The position numbers and the translations under genes were made by a program. DNA of 10,017 nt, taken from CADCVW01 sp035644935 (GTDB taxonomy: Bacteria > Pseudomonadota > Alphaproteobacteria > Sphingomonadales > Sphingomonadaceae). The stretch is taken from contig DASQNO010000108.1 in assembly GCA_035644935.1 (NCBI GenBank), positions 1-10,017 of the forward strand, written 5' to 3'. Each line of letters starts with the position of its first letter. Position 1 is the first letter of the stretch. Below, one piece after another: positions 1 to 6,083 of the stretch. The notes under the pieces were generated by a model. The model had not been told where the DNA came from, made no database searches, and saw only the letters and a program-made list of their open reading frames with translations.

Positions 1-35
1 TCGTCGAGGCGGCTTTGCCGCACCGGCGGACGTGA
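1..35 (+). CDS. 3' end of upstream gene, probably D-alanine-D-alanine ligase (ddl)
   Basis: An open frame running in from the left edge reads VEAALPHRRT and stops at TGA 33-35. The stop overlaps the GTG start of ftsQ by four bases (GTGA), the usual join between coupled genes. In alphaproteobacterial dcw clusters the gene just before ftsQ is normally ddl, and the short helical, basic tail would suit the end of Ddl. Ten residues cannot prove identity, so the name rests on gene order. Another dcw gene such as murB is the main alternative. Confidence 0.45.
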   Translation, partial: VEAALPHRRT

Positions 36-946
36 GCCAGGCCGCCCGCATCCGGCGCGGCCCCGCCGCACAGCCGCGGTCGCGGGCGGTGGTGACGCGG
101 CCCAAGGCCGCCGCGCGCAAGGCGGGCGGCACGGCCGGGCGGCTGCTGGGCCGGCTTCCCTTGTCGCCGGTCTTCGTACAGCGCGTGACGCGCTGGGGAA
201 TGTGGCTGATCGTGGCGGCCCTGGTGATTGGCCTGACCGTCGCGTTCAAGCTGCCGCAGATGGCCGGCACCGCCGCAGGGGAAGCGGTCGGGCGCGCTGG
301 CTTTACCGTCAAGCAGGTCGAAACGCCGGGCGTCGGGGGCGGGCGGCAGCTCGCGCTGCGGTCCATCGTCGCGGATCAGGAAACCAGCGCCATGCCGCTG
401 GTCGACCTGGACGCGATCCGCGCGCAGGCGATGACGCTGGGCTGGGTCAAGGACGTGCGGGTGGCGCGGCGCTACCCCGACACGATCGTGGTCGACGTCG
501 ACAAGCGCATCGCGGCGGCGATCTGGCAGAACCGGCAGAGATTGTCGCTCATCGACGCGGACGGCGTTGTGCTGGAGACCGTCGCGCTCGACCGCATGCC
601 GGACCTGCCGCTGGTGATCGGTCCGGCCGCGAACCTGCAGGCGGCGGCGCTGACGCGGCTGCTGGACAGCGCGCCGACGATCAAGCCGATGTTCGCGGGC
701 GCGACGTGGATCGGCGGACGGCGCTGGGACGTCCGGTTCCAGTCGGGCGAAGTGTTGGCGCTGCCCGAAGGCGACGCGGCGGCGGCCAAGGCGCTGGCCA
801 AGTTCGCGCGGATGGACGCAACGGCAGCGCTGCTGGGCAAGGGACTGGTGCGCTTCGACATGCGCATTCCGGGCAAGATCTACATCCGCATGTCGCGCGA
901 GCCCGGCAAGCGCATCGAAGTCGGCGAACTGAGGTCGGCGATCTGA
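32..946 (+). CDS. ftsQ: Cell division protein FtsQ
   Basis: FtsQ is a bitopic inner-membrane protein of the divisome that links early components to FtsB/FtsL and the septal peptidoglycan synthases. The 304-residue product shows the family layout. A basic, Arg/Ala-rich cytoplasmic N-terminus (1-52) is followed by one membrane segment at about 57-72, a POTRA domain at about 91-159 (starting FTVKQVE, ending RYPDTIVVDVDKR), and the FtsQ/DivIB beta domain to about 285, including the typical RLSLIDADGVV stretch. Length is normal for alphaproteobacteria. The start is GTG at 32, overlapping the preceding stop by four bases. The upstream Shine-Dalgarno is weak, so re-initiation by coupling is likely. 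The stop at 944-946 shares one base with the ftsA start. Position before ftsA and ftsZ supports the call. The exact start is slightly less certain because the long basic tail is poorly conserved in the family. Confidence 0.95.
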   Translation: MSQAARIRRGPAAQPRSRAVVTRPKAAARKAGGTAGRLLGRLPLSPVFVQRVTRWGMWLIVAALVIGLTVAFKLPQMAGTAAGEAVGRAGFTVKQVETPGVGGGRQLALRSIVADQETSAMPLVDLDAIRAQAMTLGWVKDVRVARRYPDTIVVDVDKRIAAAIWQNRQRLSLIDADGVVLETVALDRMPDLPLVIGPAANLQAAALTRLLDSAPTIKPMFAGATWIGGRRWDVRFQSGEVLALPEGDAAAAKALAKFARMDATAALLGKGLVRFDMRIPGKIYIRMSREPGKRIEVGELRSAI

Positions 947-2205
947 TGGCCGAGAAGGCACCCCTGCGGCTGGTCACCGCGCTCGACATCGGGTCGTCCA
1001 AGGTGTGCGCGCTCATCGCGCAGCGCGGCGAGGGCAATGCGCTCACGATCCTGGGCACGGGGCAGCGGGAAAGCCGCGGCGTCAAGCGCGGCTATATTTC
1101 CGACATGGAGATCACTGAGCGTGCGGTGCGCGAGGCGGTGGAGCAGGCCGAGCGGATCGCGGGCATCAACATCGAGGACGTCTGGGTCAGCTTCTCGGCC
1201 GGCGGCCTCGTCAGCGACGTCGCAAACGTCGAGGTGGAGCTCGGCGGGCATCGCATCGAGCAGCAGGATATCGACGAGTTGCTCGCTGCCGGGCGCGGGT
1301 CGATCAACGACGAAGGGCGCATGGTGCTGCACGCGCAGCCGGCGCTGTACACGCTGGACGGGCTGCACGGGGTGAGCAAGCCGCTGGGACTCTACGCGGA
1401 CAAGCTGGGGGTCGACATCCACATTATCGCCGCCGATCCGTCGCCCGTGCGCAACATCGACCTGTGCGTCCGGTCGGCGCACCTGGGCGTGCGCGCGATC
1501 GTCGCCTCGCCGGTGGCGGCAGGGCTGGCCATCCTGAGCGAGGAGGAGCGGGAGCTGGGCGTCGCGCTGGTCGATCTGGGCGCCGGGGTCACCAACGTGT
1601 CTCTGTTCGCGGGCGGCATGCTGGTCGGGCTCGCATCCATCCCCATGGGCGGGCGCGACATAACCGACGACATCGCGTCGGCGTTCGGGACGCGGCGCGA
1701 CCAGGCCGAGCGGGTGAAGTGCTTCCACGGCAGCGCGATGACCTCCCCGCGCGACAACCACGAGATGATCGAAGTGCCCCCGATCGGCGGCGAGGAGGGG
1801 GCGGAGGCAGCGAGGGTGCCGCGGGCGCAGCTGACCGCGGTGATCCGTCAGCGGCTGGAGGCGCTGACCGGAGACATCGCCGCGGCGCTGAAGGACCTGG
1901 GCTATACCGGGCCGGTCGGGCGGCAGGTGGTGCTGTCGGGTGGCGGCGCGGAGCTGAAGGGCGTCGCCGAATATATGCAGGGCGTGCTCGGCCGCGCGGT
2001 GCGGGTCGGGCGGCCCAAGGGACTGTCTGGAATGCCCGAAGCGCATAGCGGCCCGGGCTTTGCGACGCTGGCGGGACTGGCGCTGTTCGCGGCGTCGGAC
2101 GACCTCGATCTCCGGGGTAGTCCGGCGGCCGGAGAAGTGCCCCAAAAACAGACATCCACGGGCCTGATCGGCCGCCTCGTCGCGGCGGTAAGGTCCGCAT
2201 ACTAG
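946..2205 (+). CDS. ftsA: Cell division protein FtsA
   Basis: FtsA is an actin-like ATPase that tethers FtsZ filaments to the membrane and recruits later divisome proteins. The 419-residue product has the actin-fold signatures: phosphate-1 motif at 12-20 (ALDIGSSKV), phosphate-2 motif at 207-217 (ALVDLGAGVTN) and adenosine motif at 328-340 (VVLSGGGAELKGV). The FtsA-specific 1C (SHS2) subdomain occupies roughly 84-160. The C-terminus (406-419, GLIGRLVAAVRSAY) is the expected short amphipathic membrane-targeting helix behind a flexible linker. The ATG at 946 is chosen because it begins directly before the conserved LVTALDIGSSK strand, shares its A with the ftsQ stop, and has GAGG at 931-934 as a plausible Shine-Dalgarno. 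The open frame extends further upstream but only as an out-of-frame shadow of ftsQ. Length and motifs look intact. Confidence 0.98.
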   Translation: MAEKAPLRLVTALDIGSSKVCALIAQRGEGNALTILGTGQRESRGVKRGYISDMEITERAVREAVEQAERIAGINIEDVWVSFSAGGLVSDVANVEVELGGHRIEQQDIDELLAAGRGSINDEGRMVLHAQPALYTLDGLHGVSKPLGLYADKLGVDIHIIAADPSPVRNIDLCVRSAHLGVRAIVASPVAAGLAILSEEERELGVALVDLGAGVTNVSLFAGGMLVGLASIPMGGRDITDDIASAFGTRRDQAERVKCFHGSAMTSPRDNHEMIEVPPIGGEEGAEAARVPRAQLTAVIRQRLEALTGDIAAALKDLGYTGPVGRQVVLSGGGAELKGVAEYMQGVLGRAVRVGRPKGLSGMPEAHSGPGFATLAGLALFAASDDLDLRGSPAAGEVPQKQTSTGLIGRLVAAVRSAY

Positions 2206-2211
2206 GCTTAT

Positions 2212-2227
2212 TTACCGATCCGTTAAC
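2212..2227 (+). promoter_or_regulatory. Candidate CtrA-binding site upstream of ftsZ
   Basis: The bases read TTAC-CGATCCG-TTAAC, which matches the alphaproteobacterial CtrA consensus TTAA-N7-TTAAC at 8 of 9 defined positions with exact spacing. It sits 7 bases after the ftsA stop and 86 bases before the ftsZ ATG. In Caulobacter the response regulator CtrA binds the ftsZ promoter and represses it. Binding and direction of effect here are inference. Confidence 0.55.
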
Positions 2228-2243
2228 TTTTCGCTTGGGGACG

Positions 2244-2265
2244 GAATCGGATCGTGCAAAGAATC
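2244..2265. promoter_or_regulatory. Pair of GANTC (CcrM-type) methylation sites in the ftsZ leader
   Basis: GAATC occurs at 2244-2248 and again at 2261-2265, inside the ftsA-ftsZ gap. GANTC is the target of the cell-cycle-regulated methyltransferase CcrM in alphaproteobacteria. In Caulobacter, methylated GANTC near the ftsZ promoter favours transcription with the GcrA regulator. The motifs are read directly; the role is inferred from that precedent. Confidence 0.45.
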
Positions 2266-2302
2266 GTTTCAAGAGGGTCGCGCGGCGTTGAGCGCGCTGG
2301 TT

Positions 2303-2307
2303 GGGAG
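2303..2307 (+). promoter_or_regulatory. Ribosome binding site that fixes the ftsZ start
   Basis: GGGAG lies 6 bases before ATG 2314. An in-frame GTG at 2254 would add 20 residues but has no comparable Shine-Dalgarno, and the extension does not resemble FtsZ. The ATG at 2314, giving MSIDFIRPEV, is therefore preferred. Confidence 0.7.
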
Positions 2308-2313
2308 AGCAAC

Positions 2314-3834
2314 ATGAGCATCGATTTCATTCGTCCGGAAGTTGACGAGCTGCGTCCCCGTATCAGCGTGATCGGCGTCGGCGGCGCGGGCGGCAACGCC
2401 ATCGCCAACATGATCCGGTCGGACGTCCAGGGGGTCGATTTCATCGTCGCCAACACCGACGCGCAGGCTCTGAACTATTCCACCGCCGACCACCGCATCC
2501 AGCTTGGCGTCAAGATTACGCAAGGCCTGGGCGCCGGATCGCGGCCCGAGATCGGGCGCGCCGCGGCAGAAGAAACGATCGAGGCGATCGAGAAGGCGCT
2601 TGAAGGCGCGCACATGTGCTTCATCGCGGCCGGCATGGGCGGCGGCACCGGAACGGGCGCCGCGCCCGTGATCGCCAAGGCGGCGCGCGATAAGGGCATC
2701 CTGACCGTCGGTGTGGTGACCAAGCCGTTCGCGTTCGAAGGCAATCGCCGCGGGCGTTCGGCCGAGGCGGGGATCGAAGAGCTGCAGCAGCATGTCGACA
2801 CGCTGATCGTCATTCCCAACCAGAACCTGTTCCGCATCGCCAACCCCAACACGACGTTCAAGGAAGCGTTCGCCATGGCGGACGAGGTGCTGCAGCAGGG
2901 CGTTCGCGGCATCACCGACCTGATGGTCATGCCGGGCCTCATCAACCTCGACTTCGCCGATGTCCGGTCGGTGATGGGCGAGATGGGCAAGGCGATGATG
3001 GGCACGGGCGAGGCATCCGGCGACAACCGCGCGATCGAGGCGGCCGAGCAGGCGATCGCCAACCCGCTTCTCGACGGCGTATCGATGCAGGGCGCCAAGG
3101 GCGTGATCATCTCGATCACGGGCGGCGAGGACATGCGCCTGATGGAAGTCGACGAGGCCGCCAACCACATTCGCGAGCTGGTCGATCCCGACGCCAACAT
3201 CATCTGGGGTTCGGCGTTCAACAACGATCTGGAAGGCAAGATCCGCGTATCGGTCGTCGCCACCGGAATCGAGGCCGATGCGTCCAACATGCCGGCGCCG
3301 GCCAAGGTGTTCTCCTTCCCGAACACGCGCACGGCCGCGGCGCCGATGATGCGCCCGTCGGAGCCGGCCCCGACCGCGCCGGCTGCGGCGCCCGCCGCCC
3401 CGTCCGCGGAGAAGCCGCAACCGGCGAGCGCTCCCGAGCCCCAACAGGCCGAGGCGCCGGCGATGCAGCCCGCGCCCACGGCGTCGGCTCCTGCCACGGC
3501 CGCGCCGCAGAGTGCGTCTGACGACGAGCTGCTGCTCAACACCGACAACATCCTGACCACGCCCGTCGCCGGCAATCCGCTATCGCCGCCGGAGGATGAT
3601 TTCTTGGATGTCGACGTGCCGGCGCCGGCTTCCGGGAACCGCAACTGGGCTGCCGCGCCCGAGGCGGAGCCCGCCCGTCCCAAGATCGCGCGCGAAGGCG
3701 CGACCTTGTTCGAACGGATGTCCAGCATCGCGCGCGGCGCGGCCAAGGCCAACGTGGAGGAAGCCAAGGCGCCCGCGATGGACCGCGATCCTCTCGACAT
3801 CCCGCGCTTCCTCAATCGGCAGAACAACCAGTAA
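2314..3834 (+). CDS. ftsZ: Cell division GTPase FtsZ
   Basis: FtsZ is the tubulin-like GTPase that polymerises into the Z ring at mid-cell and organises septation. The 506-residue product contains the full GTPase core: the N-terminal glycine-rich loop at about 20-27 (IGVGGAGG), the tubulin signature GGGTGTG at 109-115, the base-contacting NPNTTFKEAF region at 177-186, and the T7 catalytic loop NLDFAD at 211-216. The core ends near 322. It is followed by a long Ala/Pro-rich disordered linker (about 325-490) and the conserved C-terminal peptide DPLDIPRFLNRQ (492-503), the docking site for FtsA and other partners. The total is within the long range usual for alphaproteobacteria, where the linker is extended. 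It lies 108 bp after ftsA, unlike the overlapping ftsQ-ftsA pair, and that gap carries CtrA-like and GANTC motifs. ftsZ may therefore have its own cell-cycle promoter as well as read-through. Confidence 0.98.
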   Translation: MSIDFIRPEVDELRPRISVIGVGGAGGNAIANMIRSDVQGVDFIVANTDAQALNYSTADHRIQLGVKITQGLGAGSRPEIGRAAAEETIEAIEKALEGAHMCFIAAGMGGGTGTGAAPVIAKAARDKGILTVGVVTKPFAFEGNRRGRSAEAGIEELQQHVDTLIVIPNQNLFRIANPNTTFKEAFAMADEVLQQGVRGITDLMVMPGLINLDFADVRSVMGEMGKAMMGTGEASGDNRAIEAAEQAIANPLLDGVSMQGAKGVIISITGGEDMRLMEVDEAANHIRELVDPDANIIWGSAFNNDLEGKIRVSVVATGIEADASNMPAPAKVFSFPNTRTAAAPMMRPSEPAPTAPAAAPAAPSAEKPQPASAPEPQQAEAPAMQPAPTASAPATAAPQSASDDELLLNTDNILTTPVAGNPLSPPEDDFLDVDVPAPASGNRNWAAAPEAEPARPKIAREGATLFERMSSIARGAAKANVEEAKAPAMDRDPLDIPRFLNRQNNQ

Positions 3835-3837
3835 GCT

Positions 3838-3849
3838 AATGGGCCCATT
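3838..3849. repeat. 12-bp perfect palindrome just after ftsZ
   Basis: AATGGGCCCATT is its own reverse complement and begins 4 bases after the ftsZ stop. A 12-bp palindrome is expected by chance a few times per 10 kb, so only its position makes it worth recording. It could be a protein-binding dyad. As RNA it would have no loop. Confidence 0.3.
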
Positions 3850-3864
3850 GCGGGTTGATCGCGG

Positions 3865-3884
3865 CGGGGCCACGCCTCGCCCCG
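3865..3884 (+). terminator. Weak GC-rich hairpin downstream of ftsZ
   Basis: CGGGGC (3865-3870) and GCCCCG (3879-3884) are inverted copies around an 8-base loop. The hairpin follows the ftsZ stop by 30 bases, where a terminator or attenuator would be expected. The following bases (ATTTGCGCAG) contain no U tract, so efficient intrinsic termination is doubtful. It may instead stabilise the ftsZ mRNA 3' end. In GC-rich DNA such short hairpins also arise by chance. Confidence 0.25.
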
Positions 3885-3927
3885 ATTTGCGCAGCGGACA
3901 GGTTTGATAAAGGTTGAGGCTGGTCTA

Positions 3928-3958
3928 GCTCGCTTCCCTGCTCAACGGGGAGGCGAGC
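3928..3958 (+). promoter_or_regulatory. RBS-masking hairpin before the TPR-SPOR gene
   Basis: GCTCGCTTCCC (3928-3938) pairs with GGGAGGCGAGC (3948-3958) around a 9-base loop, forming an 11-bp stem with one G-U wobble. The likely Shine-Dalgarno (GGGGAGG, 3947-3953) is largely inside the 3' arm, and the TTG start at 3963 follows 4 bases after the stem. No U tract follows, so it does not look like an intrinsic terminator. The pairing is read from the sequence; translational control is inference. Confidence 0.5.
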
Positions 3959-3962
3959 GCTC

Positions 3963-6083
3963 TTGAACCTTGTTGCAATCCGCCGTCGACTTTGGCTTGG
4001 CGCCGCCCTTGCGGGCCTCGCCGTTCCCGCCTCGGCGCAGGTCCCGCCCTCGTCGTTTCCGTCGTCGGGTTTCGGCAGTGCCGGCATTTACAGCGAAGAT
4101 CCGGCAACCGCACTGGCGCGTTACCTGCGCGTCATCACTGCCAATCCCCGCAACCTCGATGCGCTGACCGGCGCCGGTCGCGCTGCGTTGCAGGTTGGCG
4201 ACGCGCAGGCGGCGATCGGCTTTTTCGCGCGTGCCGAACAGATTTCGCCCAAGAACGGGCGGGTCAAGGCGGGGCTCGGATCGGCGCTGGTGCTGCTGCA
4301 CCAGGAGCAGGCCGCGCTGCGCTATTTCGACGATGCGACGCAGCTGGGCGTACCGGAAGCGGATATCGCCAGCGACCGCGGACTGGCGTACGACCTGCGC
4401 GGCAGCACCAAGCGCGCGCAGCGGGATTACGCCATCGCGCTGAAGCGCGGCGCCGATGACGAGACGACGCGGCGCATGGCGCTGTCGATGGCGATCAGCG
4501 GCGAACGCGATGCCGCGCTGGCGATGCTCGATCCTCTCGTTCGGCGCCAGGACACGGCGGCGTGGCGCGCGCGCGCGTTCATCCTGGCGATGACGGGCGA
4601 CACGGCGGGCGCGAGCCGCGCCGCGGCATCCGTGATGAACGCCAGCATGGCGGCCGACTTCGCTCCCTTCTTCCGCAAGCTCCCGTCGCTGCGGCCCGGT
4701 GAGAAGGCCGCGGCCGTGCATTTCGGGTTGTTCCCGGGCGAATCGCGCCCGATCCGCATCGACGACCTGTTCAATCAGGCGGAAGTCGCGGCGCGCGTGG
4801 CGCTGGAGAATTCGCCGCAGGCGACGGACGCGGGCAGCGTCGATCGGTCGCAGGGTGCGCTGGGCCGCGTGACGGCGCGCGCCGATGGCGAGGGCCAGCT
4901 GGCCGCGAACATCGCGCCGCGTGTCGATGGGCAGCGGCTGGCCGCGGTCGCGACGCCGCGCCCCAACGCGCCCGGCGTGGCGGCGAGGAACAGTGTAACA
5001 CGCGGAGCGCCGACGCAGCCTGCACGGACTGGGCTCCCGTCCGCGTCGGTCACGACGCCGTCCGGGTCCACGCCGGGCATCACGGCGGCTCCGACACCTG
5101 CGCCGGCTCCGACGTTCGCGCCTACACCCGCTCCCGCGCCGTCGCCCACAACCGTAGCACGGGTCATCCCTGGTCCCGCTTCGGCGACGACGCCCGCGTC
5201 GGCTGTACCCCTCGCATCGGCGCCTGGGGCAGGAGCTCAAATTGCGATCTCGGGTGGCCCGGCGACGCCGACGCCCACAAGCGTGGCGGTTCCGGCGCCG
5301 GGTTTCGGCGGCACGGCGACGGTCACGCCTTCGGCTACGTCCACCGTAACGACGCCAGGCGCGACACCGGTGGGGCGCCTGGCGGACATCTCCGCGACCG
5401 TGCGCGAGATCGTGCGCGACCCGGCGGTGCGCGCGGCCGAGATCCCGGCGTCGAGCGTTCCTCCCGCGGTGTCGAATCCAATCGCCGCAACTCAGGGCCC
5501 GCCCGCCCGGCCTCAAGGCGACACGGCCGCAGCAGTGACGGCGAACAGCACCGCGAATGTCGCGCCCTCCAGCGGCGGCCCTGCCGCGGTGCCGCCACCT
5601 TCGCGCCCGAAGGTCGAGGCGCCAACGGTTGCAACGGCGTCCACGGTTGCTCAGACACAACCGCCTCTGGTTTCCCGGCCGAAGGTCGAGACGCCCGTCG
5701 TCACGGGCGCCTCGCAGCCCAAGGTCGAGACACCCGTCAAGGTCGCGCTGTCCAGGCCCAAGGTCGAGACACGAGCGGCCAAGCCGACTGCCGACGCCAA
5801 GTCGGACGAGTCCGCCCGCATCTGGGTCCAGATCGCCGGCGGCGCTGACGAAAAGGCATTTCCGGCCGAGTTCCGCAGGCTCAAGGCCAAAGCGCCCGAA
5901 CTGCTGACGGCGCAGGCGGCGTGGTCGACCCCGTTGAAGGCAACCAATCGACTTCTGGTCGGGCCGTTCGAATCGCAACGCGCGGCGCAGGATTTCGTGA
6001 ACAAACTTGCGCCCAAAGGGATTACGGCGTTCGCATGGACCAGCGCGGATGGACAGGCGATCGCCAAGGTGGCGGCGAAGTAA
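3963..6083 (+). CDS. Exported TPR-repeat and SPOR-domain protein
   Basis: The 706-residue product begins with a clear Sec signal peptide: basic RRR at 7-9, a hydrophobic core at about 10-21, and cleavage after ASA near residue 25. Residues about 46-230 form tetratricopeptide-like helical repeats (for example DPATALARYLRVITANPRN and DAQAAIGFFARAEQISPKN). A long Pro/Ala/Thr/Val-rich linker follows (about 285-615). It contains a 10-residue duplication and four RPKVE-type repeats. The C-terminus (about 619-694, from ARIWVQIAGG through RLLVGPFESQRAAQDFV) is a SPOR domain, a fold known to bind septal peptidoglycan stripped of peptide stems. A periplasmic or outer-membrane-side role at the septum is likely; a partner bound by the TPRs is inferred. 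TTG at 3963 is used because an in-frame stop lies at 3915-3917 with no ATG or GTG between, and it places the signal peptide at the terminus. The hairpin upstream suggests regulated translation. The precise function is unknown to me. Confidence 0.88.
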   Translation: MNLVAIRRRLWLGAALAGLAVPASAQVPPSSFPSSGFGSAGIYSEDPATALARYLRVITANPRNLDALTGAGRAALQVGDAQAAIGFFARAEQISPKNGRVKAGLGSALVLLHQEQAALRYFDDATQLGVPEADIASDRGLAYDLRGSTKRAQRDYAIALKRGADDETTRRMALSMAISGERDAALAMLDPLVRRQDTAAWRARAFILAMTGDTAGASRAAASVMNASMAADFAPFFRKLPSLRPGEKAAAVHFGLFPGESRPIRIDDLFNQAEVAARVALENSPQATDAGSVDRSQGALGRVTARADGEGQLAANIAPRVDGQRLAAVATPRPNAPGVAARNSVTRGAPTQPARTGLPSASVTTPSGSTPGITAAPTPAPAPTFAPTPAPAPSPTTVARVIPGPASATTPASAVPLASAPGAGAQIAISGGPATPTPTSVAVPAPGFGGTATVTPSATSTVTTPGATPVGRLADISATVREIVRDPAVRAAEIPASSVPPAVSNPIAATQGPPARPQGDTAAAVTANSTANVAPSSGGPAAVPPPSRPKVEAPTVATASTVAQTQPPLVSRPKVETPVVTGASQPKVETPVKVALSRPKVETRAAKPTADAKSDESARIWVQIAGGADEKAFPAEFRRLKAKAPELLTAQAAWSTPLKATNRLLVGPFESQRAAQDFVNKLAPKGITAFAWTSADGQAIAKVAAK
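5088..5147 (+). repeat. 10-residue duplication in the SPOR-protein linker
   Basis: Residues 376-385 (APTPAPAPTF) and 386-395 (APTPAPAPSP) are adjacent near-identical units of the linker. The codons differ between copies, so the duplication is old or maintained at the protein level. It fits an extended, disordered periplasmic spacer. Confidence 0.6.
5601..5774 (+). repeat. Four SRPKVE-type repeats before the SPOR domain
   Basis: The linker contains SRPKVEAP (547-554), SRPKVETP (571-578), SQPKVETP (584-591) and SRPKVETR (597-604). Spacing is 24, 13 and 13 residues. The DNA core AAGGTCGAG is conserved in all four. These short basic-acidic units stand out from the surrounding Ala/Pro/Thr composition and end just before the SPOR domain. 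Confidence 0.75.

Noticed and set aside
202..945. Extension of the ftsA frame upstream to 202
   Set aside because: This is the +1 shadow of ftsQ. The actin-like fold of FtsA begins right after ATG 946.
2254..2313. GTG 2254 as an earlier ftsZ start
   Set aside because: The added 20 residues do not resemble FtsZ, there is no good Shine-Dalgarno before it, and it would put a GANTC site inside the coding sequence. GGGAG before ATG 2314 is better.
3904..3931. TTGATA-N16-TAGCTC as a promoter for the TPR-SPOR gene
   Set aside because: The -35-like half is fair but the -10-like half is weak. It is only suggestive given the adjacent hairpin, so I kept it out of the feature list.
5000..5780. Possible CRISPR-like or tandem DNA repeats in the SPOR linker
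   Set aside because: The repeats are short, in frame and protein-level (PTPAP and RPKVE units) with no regular spacers, so they are linker repeats and not a CRISPR array.
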